A stretch of 35,243 nucleotides of DNA, from the NCBI GenBank assembly GCA_030053995.1, contig JASGCP010000008.1, positions 1-35,243 on the forward strand. The letters are read 5' to 3'. Position numbers and translations under genes: made by a program. Positions 1 through 8,377 of the stretch are shown here, piece by piece; within the stretch, counting starts at the first letter, position 1, and the number at the start of each line of letters is the position of its first letter. Source of the stretch: Phycisphaerales bacterium. Its GTDB lineage: Bacteria; Bacteroidota; Bacteroidia; Chitinophagales; Chitinophagaceae. The notes below the pieces were generated by a model. That model made no database searches. It was not told the DNA's origin and worked only from the letters and a program-made list of their open reading frames with translations.

Positions 1-223
1 TCCTCAAAATCTTTTCTTTAAAATCTTCTCACACAAAATTTAGTAATGCCAAAAAAAATTGTAGAGTTCTCATTTGATATTTTTTATTTTAAAATATTAA
101 AAAAATATTAAACAAGGAGCATGGATAAAGATAGAATTCCATCCCCCAAAAATATGAATTCAAGTCTCGCAAAGGTATTAAAAAAAAGTAAAATCGTAAA
201 TTTCACTTTTCTTTACATTATGA

Positions 224-1228
224 TTATTTAGCACCTCGTGCGGTTATTTCAAGCATTCGTGCAATAGGCTTATAGGCTCGTTCTATAATTGCCGGTTCTA
301 AAATAATTTCAGGAAGCTGATAGAGCATACATAAATAGAGTTTTTCAATTGTATTGAGTTTCATGTGCGGACATTCATTACAAGCACAGGTATTAGTGGG
401 CGGTCCGGGTATAAATATTTTACTGGGGCTATTTTTTTGCATTTGATGCAAAATGCCGTTTTCAGTCAACACAATAAAACAAGTATGATTTGTATTTTTC
501 GTATATTTTAAAAGTTCACTTGTAGAGCCAATAAAATCAGCCAAGGCCAATAAGGATTCTTCACATTCAGGATGGGCGATTACTTGTGCATGGGGATGTA
601 GATGTTTTAACTTAGTCGTTTTCTCTAAGCTAAAAATTTCATGTACCATACAGGAACCGTTCCACAAAAGCATATTTTTTCCCGTTACACGATTAAGATA
701 AGCACCTAAATTTTTATCAGGTGCGAACAATATTTTTTGGTCTTGGGGCAACGATTCAACAATCATCCGAGCGTTACTGCTGGTACAAATAATATCTGTT
801 TGTGCTTTAATGGCTGCCGTACAATTAATATAAGAAATAACAAGATGATCAGGATGTTGTTCTCTAAATTTTCTAAATAATTCGGGCGGTGCACTATCTG
901 CTAAAGAACATCCCGCTTTTAAATCGGGCAATAATACTTTCTTATTAGGATGTAATATTTTAGCGGTTTCTGCCATAAAATGTACGCCAGCAAAGACGAT
1001 AATATCGGCTTTTGTTTTTACTACCTCTTGTGCTAAGGCTAAACTATCACCTACAAAATCAGCAATATCCTGAATGTCGCCCTCTTGATAATAATGGGCT
1101 AATAAAACCATATTATGCTCTTCTTTCAATCGCTTTATTTCGGTGATGATATCCAAGGAAGGATCAATCGGTCTATCTAAATAACCATTTTTTTCTAATT
1201 CTACCGTATTATTATTCAGGGTGATCAT
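224..1228 (-). CDS. nadA: Quinolinate synthase NadA
   Basis: Condenses iminoaspartate with dihydroxyacetone phosphate to quinolinate in de novo NAD synthesis; a cytosolic [4Fe-4S] enzyme. The 334-residue product shows the expected three cluster cysteines: Cys107 in DLKAGCSLAD, Cys193 in WNGSCMVHE, and a cysteine in CNECPHMK near residue 286. It also has the N-terminal LLAHYYQ and GVHFMAETAK substrate-site segments. Length is normal for the family. The frame is open two codons further to a TTG at 1234, but the ATG at 1228 is the better start. The gene lies only a few bases after the stop of the upstream glycosyltransferase gene on the same strand, so the two are probably co-transcribed. No nadB or nadC is visible in the window. 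Confidence 0.96.
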   Translation of the reverse strand: MITLNNNTVELEKNGYLDRPIDPSLDIITEIKRLKEEHNMVLLAHYYQEGDIQDIADFVGDSLALAQEVVKTKADIIVFAGVHFMAETAKILHPNKKVLLPDLKAGCSLADSAPPELFRKFREQHPDHLVISYINCTAAIKAQTDIICTSSNARMIVESLPQDQKILFAPDKNLGAYLNRVTGKNMLLWNGSCMVHEIFSLEKTTKLKHLHPHAQVIAHPECEESLLALADFIGSTSELLKYTKNTNHTCFIVLTENGILHQMQKNSPSKIFIPGPPTNTCACNECPHMKLNTIEKLYLCMLYQLPEIILEPAIIERAYKPIARMLEITARGAK

Positions 1229-1236
1229 AATCAATA

Positions 1237-2856
1237 TTAATTAGGCGTTCGTTCATAAAACAAGAATCCATTTTCAGCTTTTAAAAGATGTAAATGAGTC
1301 ACATCACTCAAACGGCTTGTATCTTTGTTCTTAGCTGAAAAATATACGGGCTTATCAATTTTCCCATACAAAAGCTCGTTAATAGTTCGTGTAGTTGTAT
1401 CACTCGTTTTTACTTGACCATAGTAATAAGGCACAAAACTTTTAAATGCAAAGGAAGTAAAATATCCTGATTGATTTTTTACTGACTGAAAAAAACGAAC
1501 TGGTGCACCTTGTAGCACTTCTTCAACCTTTGGTGCAAATAATGCCAATGTTAGAAATCCAAAAATAGGCATCGTCATAAATAACCATGTAATACTTAGT
1601 TTAGTATTTTTACAAAATAGCACAACAAGTACAGCAATGAGTAATAGTACGCCCGGCAAAAAATCAGCCCATTGCCAATGAAGCGGGGTTTTAAGATTAG
1701 CTTGTAAAAAGACATCACCAAACGAAGTTACCCAAGGTTGATAATTGGTCATAATCCATGGCAAAGCAATTAATGGTAATGCAATGGTAAGTCCTATCAA
1801 GCATATTAATAAGCGTACCCACCACTTTAGTCGATCGGTCATAAGATTATATCCTATAATCTCTTGTGTAGCTATATAGGTTAACGGAAACCAACATAAT
1901 GAAGAGTAATGTACCAACTTCGTTTTAACAATCGAAAACAGTATCAGCGTAATCCAGAATAATAAATTCATCCACTTTGTAAAGGGGGGCACTGAACTAT
2001 CTAAACGATTGGGTTGCATATAATGTTTGATAAAAAATATAGATGCAGGGAAACATCCAATAAGCAATATCCACCAATGAAAAAGAAAGCCACCTTCGTG
2101 TTCCATATCGCCGTGCAAGAATAATTCAAATTGGTAACGAATAAAATGGAATAGAAAAAATGGACCGTTTTGTATTAAGTCAACACCAAACCAAGCAAAA
2201 CAAATTATAAAGGCAACGAGGGCAATAATGCATAGTTGTTTAAAACTAATGGGGGTCTTAAATTTTTGTATAATGAGATAGCCCAAGAACAATATACCAC
2301 CGATCAATAAAGCCACTGGACCTTTTGTTAAAATTGCCAATCCCAACAAGAAGCCCGTATAAATTGCATAGCGCCATTTGGACGATTGTTGCACGGTTGC
2401 TAAGCAATATAAATTCCAAACACTACGAAAAATCAATAAATTAAACCATGGGTCAATCAGTCCTGTTTTGAAATACATAAAAGGTAAAAGGCTACCGAGA
2501 TAAACCATGACCCATAAACGAGCGAATTGTTCGTGCACGACTTTTTTGCCTATCCTAAAAATAGTCAGTAAACTCAATATGCCACAGATAACATTGGGAA
2601 AGCGAGCCGCAAAATCATTAACACCAAAGAGTTTCATGCTGCATACCTGAAACCAAAAAAACAAGGGGGGTTTTTCCCAAAAACGTTGGTAGTTTATTTG
2701 AACGAGTGCATATTTACCGGACACAAGCATTTCTCGTGCACTTTCAGCAAATATAATCTCGTCCCAGTCAAACAAATGGACACTACCTAATAAAGGTAGA
2801 AAAAATAAACAGCCGATAAGAATGATAATAATTTCATTTCTATATTGCTTCAACAT
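1237..2856 (-). CDS. GT-C family (ArnT/PMT-like) membrane glycosyltransferase
   Basis: A polytopic membrane protein of about 539 residues with roughly ten or more hydrophobic segments. Near the N-terminus, on the first periplasmic loop, is WDEIIFAESAREML, the acidic DE-type motif of GT-C transferases that use polyprenyl-phosphate sugars. It is followed by FWEKPPLFFW and FAARFPNVICG, which are typical of the ArnT/dolichyl-phosphate-mannose transferase (PF02366/PF13231) group. Family assignment is firm; donor and acceptor (lipid A, glycan or protein) cannot be read from sequence. The frame is open to a TTG at 2880, but that codon lies inside a TAnnTTTG promoter box, so the ATG at 2856 (MLKQYRNE) is preferred. 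It is probably the first gene of an operon with nadA. Confidence 0.85.
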   Translation of the reverse strand: MLKQYRNEIIIILIGCLFFLPLLGSVHLFDWDEIIFAESAREMLVSGKYALVQINYQRFWEKPPLFFWFQVCSMKLFGVNDFAARFPNVICGILSLLTIFRIGKKVVHEQFARLWVMVYLGSLLPFMYFKTGLIDPWFNLLIFRSVWNLYCLATVQQSSKWRYAIYTGFLLGLAILTKGPVALLIGGILFLGYLIIQKFKTPISFKQLCIIALVAFIICFAWFGVDLIQNGPFFLFHFIRYQFELFLHGDMEHEGGFLFHWWILLIGCFPASIFFIKHYMQPNRLDSSVPPFTKWMNLLFWITLILFSIVKTKLVHYSSLCWFPLTYIATQEIIGYNLMTDRLKWWVRLLICLIGLTIALPLIALPWIMTNYQPWVTSFGDVFLQANLKTPLHWQWADFLPGVLLLIAVLVVLFCKNTKLSITWLFMTMPIFGFLTLALFAPKVEEVLQGAPVRFFQSVKNQSGYFTSFAFKSFVPYYYGQVKTSDTTTRTINELLYGKIDKPVYFSAKNKDTSRLSDVTHLHLLKAENGFLFYERTPN

Positions 2857-2877
2857 ATTGTAGTGAAGTTTTGATTG

Positions 2878-2885
2878 CAAAATTA
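2878..2885 (-). promoter_or_regulatory. Bacteroidota -7 promoter element
   Basis: Read on the minus strand this is TAATTTTG, a perfect TAnnTTTG box 21 bases upstream of the ATG at 2856. No clear TTG -33 element is seen at the usual spacing, so this rests on the -7 box alone. It rules out the TTG at 2880 as the translation start of the glycosyltransferase gene. Confidence 0.5.
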
Positions 2886-2979
2886 GCTTATATTTTTAGT
2901 TGTTCAGTTTTTAGTTTTGAATCGTGTAAGATTTAGAAAAAAATGATAATATTGAGTCAAGACTTTCTACACGGTTAGT

Positions 2980-3729
2980 TTATTCCTGATTAAATAATTC
3001 AGCAGGGTTTATTTTAAACTGAAGCATTTTAGATGTTTCGCGTCCATTGTCGCCACCTTTTCTTTGCATAGTAATTTTTCCAAGTTTGAAATTTCCTTGT
3101 TTTGTAATTGCTACTGCACCATTGCCAAAATAATTCAAACAAAAATTCATTGGTTTTAAAATCCATCTTGCATTTTCATCTACCTTTTGTACAACCAACA
3201 TCCATTCGGCTGAAAACTTTCCCCTACCTTTTAAAATATCAGCTACTATTAACGATTGATGTTGTCTTAACCATTCTAAGATATTTTGTTGTTCTACTTT
3301 TGAAAATTCATGTGCAAACATGCGTCTTTGATCAATTGGATTTGAGATGCAAGGTTCAATTTCTCCAGTATATAGTTTTAACAATTTTGAGATTTTATGA
3401 TTTATATTCCACATGTCAACATATTTATCAACCCAACGCTTATCAATTTGATTAAAACCTTTGAAATTACTCACTAATTTTACTTGTATATTTTGGGCAT
3501 CAATCACCGATTTAAGTTTTACAGTAACTTGAACCTGAACATCTGTTTTATAACCATTTAGTTTAACTGCTTTTACATATTCAATTTTATCCAATTTATA
3601 CGCCATAATTGTAAACCATCTTTGGGCATCTTCATCAGATTCCCAATTGTTGAATTTATGTACAATATCATCTTCATTTTTAAAACCATTTTTTGCAGTT
3701 TCCGAGCCTAAAATTTGGTCTTTACGCAT
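2980..3729 (-). CDS. HinP1I-like type II restriction endonuclease (predicted GCGC)
   Basis: The 249-residue protein matches my memory of HinP1I (about 247 residues, cuts G^CGC) along its whole length. Shared segments include GSETAKNGFKNE near the N-terminus, NIQVKLVSNFKGFNQIDK in the middle, and ARWILKP and QRKGGDNGRET near the C-terminus. The active-site candidates are Asp63 and Gln82-Val-Lys84, the D...QxK variant of the PD-(D/E)xK fold seen in HinP1I and MspI. It overlaps the end of the HhaI-like methyltransferase gene by 8 bases, so the methyltransferase is translated first, as expected for a restriction pair. It appears intact. Specificity is inferred from homology and from the matching methyltransferase. 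It is the last gene of the four-gene restriction-modification island. Confidence 0.92.
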   Translation of the reverse strand: MRKDQILGSETAKNGFKNEDDIVHKFNNWESDEDAQRWFTIMAYKLDKIEYVKAVKLNGYKTDVQVQVTVKLKSVIDAQNIQVKLVSNFKGFNQIDKRWVDKYVDMWNINHKISKLLKLYTGEIEPCISNPIDQRRMFAHEFSKVEQQNILEWLRQHQSLIVADILKGRGKFSAEWMLVVQKVDENARWILKPMNFCLNYFGNGAVAITKQGNFKLGKITMQRKGGDNGRETSKMLQFKINPAELFNQE

Positions 3730-4759
3730 ATTGGGTTTGTTGGCGTTTTACAGTTGGCGATTCATTTTCTTTTAAAACTTTGCCTATTTCGATTAGTATA
3801 TATTGCAACACATTTATAGAAACACTATTCCCAAATTGTTTATATGCTTGTGTATCTATTGTATTGATCATAAAACTTTCAGGAAACCCTTGTAGTCTTG
3901 CACACTCTTTAGTTGTTAATTTTCTAATTTTTCCATTCACTAAATACAATCCTGTTTTAGAACCTACTCCACCCCCATAAGCTGAGAGTGTAATAGCATG
4001 TCCTAAAATATGATAAATTCTTTCTCCTTGTCCGCCCTTGTTTACCATGCCTATTTGAATAGGCTTATTAGGCAATGCTATTTTGGAAAACAACGAAGTA
4101 GGTGGACTGTAATTTTTATAAATTTCAACATCATTTCTTTCGATTATTTTAACATGTTGGGGGTTAGATTCTAAAATATCTTCTAAACAAATAGCAGTAT
4201 TGGGTGGTATTGGAAACTTAAAGTTTTTTGAATCTATAGAATGGTGAAAACAGGCTATATAAATCCTTTCCCTATTTTGTGGAAGCCCAAAATTACTGGT
4301 ATTCAACACCTTTGTAAAAATATGATAATCTAAATTTTCTAAAGTTTTTATAATAGTATTAAGCGTTTTACCTGCATCGTGTCTGACTAAATTTTTGACA
4401 TTTTCTAAAAGTAGCACTTTAGGTTTATGATGATGTACAATTCTTGCTATATCAAAAAAAAGTGTTCCTCTTGTATCATCAAAACCTTTTTGTTTACCCG
4501 ATATAGAAAATGCTTGGCAGGGGAAGCCACCACATAAAATATCATGTTTCGGTATTTCTATCTCTTGGATATTCGTAATATCGCCAAATGGTTTTATGTT
4601 AAAATTTTCTTGATATGTTTCGGCAGCATATCTATCAATTTCAGAGGCAAAAACACAACGAGCACCTAATGATGTTAAAGCCAGATGGAAACCGCCTATA
4701 CCTGCAAATAAATCAATGAAATCATAATTCTTTAAAGTGTGCTCATCCGTTTGTATCAT
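3722..4759 (-). CDS. HhaI-like DNA cytosine-5 methyltransferase (predicted GCGC)
   Basis: Transfers a methyl group from SAM to C5 of cytosine, protecting the site cut by the adjacent HinP1I-like enzyme. The 345-residue protein has the C5-methyltransferase motifs in order: motif I DLFAGIGG (16-23), motif IV GGFPCQAFS with catalytic Cys81, motif VI ENV (119-121), motif VIII RERIY (163-167) and motif X KQFGNSVSINVL near 310. The target-recognition region carries KGGQGERIY (241-249) and AITLSAYGGG (255-264). As I recall them, these are nearly identical to the M.HhaI segments holding its DNA-contacting Gln237 and Arg240, which supports GCGC specificity. It overlaps the preceding broken methyltransferase gene by 17 bases and the endonuclease gene by 8. 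It looks complete and functional. Confidence 0.95.
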   Translation of the reverse strand: MIQTDEHTLKNYDFIDLFAGIGGFHLALTSLGARCVFASEIDRYAAETYQENFNIKPFGDITNIQEIEIPKHDILCGGFPCQAFSISGKQKGFDDTRGTLFFDIARIVHHHKPKVLLLENVKNLVRHDAGKTLNTIIKTLENLDYHIFTKVLNTSNFGLPQNRERIYIACFHHSIDSKNFKFPIPPNTAICLEDILESNPQHVKIIERNDVEIYKNYSPPTSLFSKIALPNKPIQIGMVNKGGQGERIYHILGHAITLSAYGGGVGSKTGLYLVNGKIRKLTTKECARLQGFPESFMINTIDTQAYKQFGNSVSINVLQYILIEIGKVLKENESPTVKRQQTQYA

Positions 4760-5641
4760 AAACTTGCATTTTTAATGATTTAAGTCGTCTATTTGCAAGA
4801 TCAATATATTCTTGAGAAATGTCATAGCCAATATATTTTCTTTTTGACTTAAGGGCAACAACTCCTGTCGTACCACTGCCCATAAAGGGATCTAAAATAA
4901 TGTCGTCTGTGAATGCATAAAGTTGGATAAGTCTGTAAGGCAATTCTTCGGGAAATGGTGCAGGATGCCGGATTCGTCTTGCACTTTCTGCATTCATTGT
5001 CCAAATTGATTTTGTCCATTCCATAAATTGCTCTTTAGAAATCGTATTCTCTTTGCCATTTTTTCTCGCTTATAGTCACCTTTTGAGAAAATTAAAATAT
5101 ATTCATGTATATCTCTTAAAATTGGATTTGCTACACTCTGCTAACTACCCCAAGCTGTTAAAGGACTCGCACTTGCGGCCTTGTTCCAAATTATCTCTCC
5201 TCTCATATTAAATCCTATATCCAACATCATTTGAGAAAGATGGTCTGAAAGCGGAATATAAGGTTTGCGTCCAAGATTGGCTACATTTATACATGCTCTA
5301 CCACCATTTACCAATACTCTATAGGTTTCTGTAAAAGCATTTTTAAGTACTTTTAAATATTCTTTTAATGATAAATCTTGGTCGTATTCTTTGGAAACAT
5401 TGTAAGGCGGTGAGGTAATCATTAGATGAACAGAATTATCCGGTAACTCTTTCATATTTTCTGCCGACTCCAAAATAATTTCATTTTCTAAATTATCAGG
5501 AAAAAGATTTTCATTTTTGCATAATGCTTTTGGGTCGCCAAGTTCTTTGTACAATTTTGAATTGTAAAACTTTGAACTGTCGTGATTAACTCTTCCGGTT
5601 GTTCCAAAAGTACTAGTTTCTGTACCATTTCTTTTTTTCAT
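4743..5641 (-). pseudogene. Beta-class amino-methyltransferase (N4C/N6A), disrupted by a stop and a frameshift
   Basis: Two open pieces form one DNA methyltransferase with motif order IV then I. The first piece (5141-5641) has MITSPPYNVSKEY, the catalytic SPPY motif, and ends LTAWGS. The second (4743-5024) has ILDPFMGSGTTG, the SAM-binding motif I, and YIGYDISQEYIDLA. Between them the reading frame continues in homologous-looking sequence (ANPILRDIHEYILIFSKGDY) after a TAG at 5141-5143, where relatives usually have Trp. The frame is then lost at a run of six A's (minus strand, about 5057-5062); a seventh A would restore KREKNGKENTISKEQF. Two separate lesions make decay more likely than programmed recoding. 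The start codon overlaps the stop of the upstream endonuclease gene (TAATG), so it was probably its protective partner. Confidence 0.88.
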
Positions 5642-6501
5642 TAGCTTCGGATTAAGTTTAAAAATTTTTCAGCTTTCGCTTTATCATTATTTTCTTTACT
5701 CGCAATAGTTATTAGTTCACCTAACTTTACAGTTGGTAACATTGAAGAGAAATAATTCATATTGTTTGCAACAAGTTCTTGACAATAGTTTAGAACTTGT
5801 TGGAAATTTAGTGCAGTTTGAAACCCACCCTTTAATGAAGATGTTACAAATGCAGATTCTGCTGGTTGGGGATTCAAAGAAAGAAACCCCTGAATGACGC
5901 GTGATATTTTTAGAAAATCGACTTTCTTTAAATAACTTTCTGTTATAGGACTATTACCTAAAACAACTATTGGAATTTTCGTTGAAGGAATGCCGGAAAC
6001 TCTTATATTGATAGATTTACCTATCGCTTTCAACATACTATCAGAACGCATTAACGAAGGGTACCCTTTATGAGTTTTATAGTCGCCAACAAATTTTATT
6101 ATACCAGATTGTTGAAACTGATAATTTGAAACGATACTCATTTTTATTTCAAAAATAAGTTTTATGTCTTCTGCTTTTTGGTTTATTTCATTTGATGTGC
6201 AGAAGGCTAAATCTGCACTTGTTTGTCTTGAAAGTCCGAGCTTTTCACACACAACACCGTTAACCGCAAAAAGTCCTAACTCTTTTGGAACAGGTTCAAA
6301 AAATGATTTACTCCATTTCTCAGTAAATTGCCCAATAAGTGTGTTTCTACTTTGTAGTATTTGTCCTTCTGATTTTATTCCTTTGGGAATGTACGCAAAA
6401 TAGCCTGACTGTAGTTTATAAAACAACTGCTCCAGTGAAGCAAATTTTTTCAAAGCCTCCCTAAAAAATTGTATTTCTATTTCGTTGTTCCAAAGATACA
6501 T
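5641..6501 (-). CDS. Putative type II restriction endonuclease (PD-(D/E)xK)
   Basis: The 286-residue protein directly precedes, with TAATG overlap, the broken SPPY-type methyltransferase, the usual placement of a partner nuclease. It contains a plausible nuclease core: Asp97 in QTSADLAFC and Glu118-Ile-Lys120 in LIFEIKMS, which fits D-X20-ExK. Conserved-looking segments such as GDYKTHKGYPSLMRSDSML and IPIVVLGNSPI follow. The reading frame shows no disruption. I cannot name the recognition site. Context makes a restriction enzyme the best reading, but only the catalytic pattern and the neighbour support it. If active, it would lack its cognate methyltransferase in this strain, so it may be inactive, unexpressed or covered by another methylase. 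Confidence 0.75.
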   Translation of the reverse strand: MYLWNNEIEIQFFREALKKFASLEQLFYKLQSGYFAYIPKGIKSEGQILQSRNTLIGQFTEKWSKSFFEPVPKELGLFAVNGVVCEKLGLSRQTSADLAFCTSNEINQKAEDIKLIFEIKMSIVSNYQFQQSGIIKFVGDYKTHKGYPSLMRSDSMLKAIGKSINIRVSGIPSTKIPIVVLGNSPITESYLKKVDFLKISRVIQGFLSLNPQPAESAFVTSSLKGGFQTALNFQQVLNYCQELVANNMNYFSSMLPTVKLGELITIASKENNDKAKAEKFLNLIRS

Positions 6502-6543
6502 TGAATGATATGCTTATTGGTCAATTTTCACAAGGCGGTGCCT

Positions 6544-6551
6544 CAAAGTTA
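6544..6551 (-). promoter_or_regulatory. -7 promoter element for the restriction-modification island
   Basis: Read on the minus strand this is TAACTTTG, a perfect TAnnTTTG box about 43 bases upstream of the first endonuclease ATG at 6501. No TTG is visible at the usual -33 spacing. A second box, TATCTTTG, overlaps the start codon region itself (6490-6497). Either could drive the four-gene island; no internal promoter was identified. Confidence 0.4.
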
Positions 6552-6607
6552 CTATTTTCTTAAGATAAGTTTAGGATTTTATTTTTACCCGGCTACGCCC
6601 GCTCCCC

Positions 6608-7168
6608 CTAATCAAAATTCACTTTGGTATCCTTAGCACCTTCGGTAGATTGGTAATTAGGTTTAGGTAAATAGCCAAACATGCCGGCTATCATATTATT
6701 AGGAAAGGTAACTAAACTTTGATTGTAAGCGGTGATAGCACTGTTCCAATCTCTAATGGCTACGGCAATTCTGTTCTCAGTACCTTCAATTTGAATTTGA
6801 AAATCTTTGAATGCACCAGTAGTTTGTAGTGTAGGGTAACTTTCAACGGTTAAATTGATGGAAGATTTTAATTGATCATAGCCCTTGTTCGCCAGATTAA
6901 TCGACTGCGGATTGTTTTGATCAATATTAGGAATACGAGATCGCATCTGTACAATTTTAATAAGGGTCGTATCTTCATTTCTCGCCGCCCCTTTAATTGT
7001 AGCAACGATATTATCGTACAAATTCTTTTTTCTTTCGTATTGTGTTTCTACTTCTCCCCACTTACCATTTATACCGGCAACAGCCGTAGCTAAATTATTT
7101 CTTACCGATATTGCCCAAAAAACGATGACAACAATAACAACTAAAATAATGATCAGTGTTCTTTTCAT
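6608..7168 (-). CDS. LemA family protein
   Basis: A 186-residue protein with an N-terminal membrane segment (residues about 4-22, IIILVVIVVIVFWAISV) followed by an alpha-helical domain typical of LemA (PF04011): RNNLATAVAGINGKWGEVE, then YERKKNLYDNIVATIKG, then WNSAITAYNQS and a C-terminal FGYLPKPNYQS. The FGYxxKPxF-like ending is a hallmark of the family. LemA proteins are small membrane-anchored proteins of unsettled function. The gene lies 44 bases after bioB on the same strand and is probably co-transcribed with it. None of the partners that often accompany LemA (TPM-domain proteins or HtpX) is adjacent here. Confidence 0.92.
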   Translation of the reverse strand: MKRTLIIILVVIVVIVFWAISVRNNLATAVAGINGKWGEVETQYERKKNLYDNIVATIKGAARNEDTTLIKIVQMRSRIPNIDQNNPQSINLANKGYDQLKSSINLTVESYPTLQTTGAFKDFQIQIEGTENRIAVAIRDWNSAITAYNQSLVTFPNNMIAGMFGYLPKPNYQSTEGAKDTKVNFD

Positions 7169-7212
7169 AATGTCGATAATAAAATATTTTCTAATTTCTA
7201 ACCAACCCGTAT

Positions 7213-8190
7213 TTATTCAACCACCGCCTCTTTTTGTTCAAAAGGTGCTATTGGGGTAAGACCGAGCAATTTAAACATCTCATTATCCTCATCAAAAGTA
7301 GGATTAGGTGTCGTGAGTAATTTATCCCCCGTGAAAATAGAATTAGCACCTGCCAAGAAACAAAGTGCTTGTTCAGCAATGGATAAGGACTGCCTACCGG
7401 CACTCAAGCGCACCATGGTTGTAGGCATTAATATTCTAGCGGTAGCGATCATTTTAATCATATCCCATACATCAAAAGGGCTTTGATTACCCAAGGGCGT
7501 TCCTTTAATTGGTACCAGTCCGTTGATGGGCACACTCTCAGGATGTTGAGGCATAGTTGCCAAGGTATGTAACAACTGCACACGATCTTCGTGTTTTTCA
7601 CCCAGACCGATAATACCACCACAGCAAACGGTGATACCTGCTTTTCTAACACAATCAATTGTTTTTAATCGATCATCATAAGTACGGGTAGTAATAATTT
7701 TATCATAATATTCTCGGCTGGTATCTAAATTATGATTATATGCGTACAACCCGGCGTCTGCAAGTTTTTGTGCTTGCTCGTCAGTAAGCATGCCGAGTGT
7801 ACAACAAACCTCCAAGCCCATGTCATTAACACCTTTAACCATTTCAAGAACACGATCAAAATCCTTATTGTCGCGTACCTCACGCCATGCAGCACCCATA
7901 CAAAGCCTTGTACTACCGGCATCTTTAGCTCTTTTAGCATAGTCCATAACCTCCTCTTTTTTCATGAGTGCATGAACCTTGAGACCAGTTTGGTATCGTA
8001 TCGATTGCGAACAATAGGAACAATCCTCGGTACAAGCACCTGTTTTAATACTAACAAGTGTACAGAGTTGCACGCGACCTGTTTGAAAATGTTGCCGATG
8101 AACCGCCGCAGCTTTATAAACAAGCTCTAAAACGGGTGTTTCATAAATTTGATAAACCTCTTCTAATGTCCAATCATTTCTTAATTGCAT
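7213..8190 (-). CDS. bioB: Biotin synthase BioB
   Basis: A radical-SAM enzyme that inserts sulphur into dethiobiotin in the last step of biotin synthesis. The 325-residue product has the cluster motif CTEDCSYC with Cys53, Cys57 and Cys60. It also has the cysteines expected to bind the second [2Fe-2S] cluster ([30 protein letters not shown]), and MVRLSAGRQ carries the arginine ligand. Length is standard and the frame is intact. It starts at an ATG at 8190 preceded by a -7 promoter box. No other bio genes are in the window; lemA follows closely. Confidence 0.97.
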   Translation of the reverse strand: MQLRNDWTLEEVYQIYETPVLELVYKAAAVHRQHFQTGRVQLCTLVSIKTGACTEDCSYCSQSIRYQTGLKVHALMKKEEVMDYAKRAKDAGSTRLCMGAAWREVRDNKDFDRVLEMVKGVNDMGLEVCCTLGMLTDEQAQKLADAGLYAYNHNLDTSREYYDKIITTRTYDDRLKTIDCVRKAGITVCCGGIIGLGEKHEDRVQLLHTLATMPQHPESVPINGLVPIKGTPLGNQSPFDVWDMIKMIATARILMPTTMVRLSAGRQSLSIAEQALCFLAGANSIFTGDKLLTTPNPTFDEDNEMFKLLGLTPIAPFEQKEAVVE

Positions 8191-8228
8191 AAATTAATAG
8201 GTTATTCGTAAAATATTAAAATACTCGG

Positions 8229-8236
8229 CAAAGTTA
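8229..8236 (-). promoter_or_regulatory. -7 promoter element of bioB
   Basis: Read on the minus strand this is TAACTTTG, matching TAnnTTTG, 38 bases before the bioB ATG. No convincing -33 TTG was found, so support comes from the box and its position. No BirA-type operator was recognised. Confidence 0.45.
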
Positions 8237-8321
8237 GTATTTTTAGGGGATATGTAAAAAAAGATATTTTGTATAGTCATTTATTTTTCACCACAAAATT
8301 GTGCAAGGATTATTACCTAAA

Positions 8322-8357
8322 AATAAAGGTCATTACTGTATAGTAATGACCTTTATT
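8322..8357 (-). terminator. Rho-independent terminator of the LRR lipoprotein gene
   Basis: A perfect 16-bp stem (8322-8337 pairing with 8342-8357) with a 4-base loop, starting 20 bases beyond the stop of the gene ending at 8378. On the minus strand it is followed by a short T run. The stem is A/T-flanked on both sides, so it could also work in the other direction, but no plus-strand gene ends there. Confidence 0.85.
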
Positions 8358-8377
8358 CAAAATGGCTTCATATTTGA

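Noticed and set aside
5025-5143. Programmed frameshift or stop read-through in the SPPY methyltransferase
   Set aside because: Both a TAG and a separate one-base frameshift would have to be bypassed, with no visible pseudoknot or strong slippery heptamer; decay or sequencing error is simpler.
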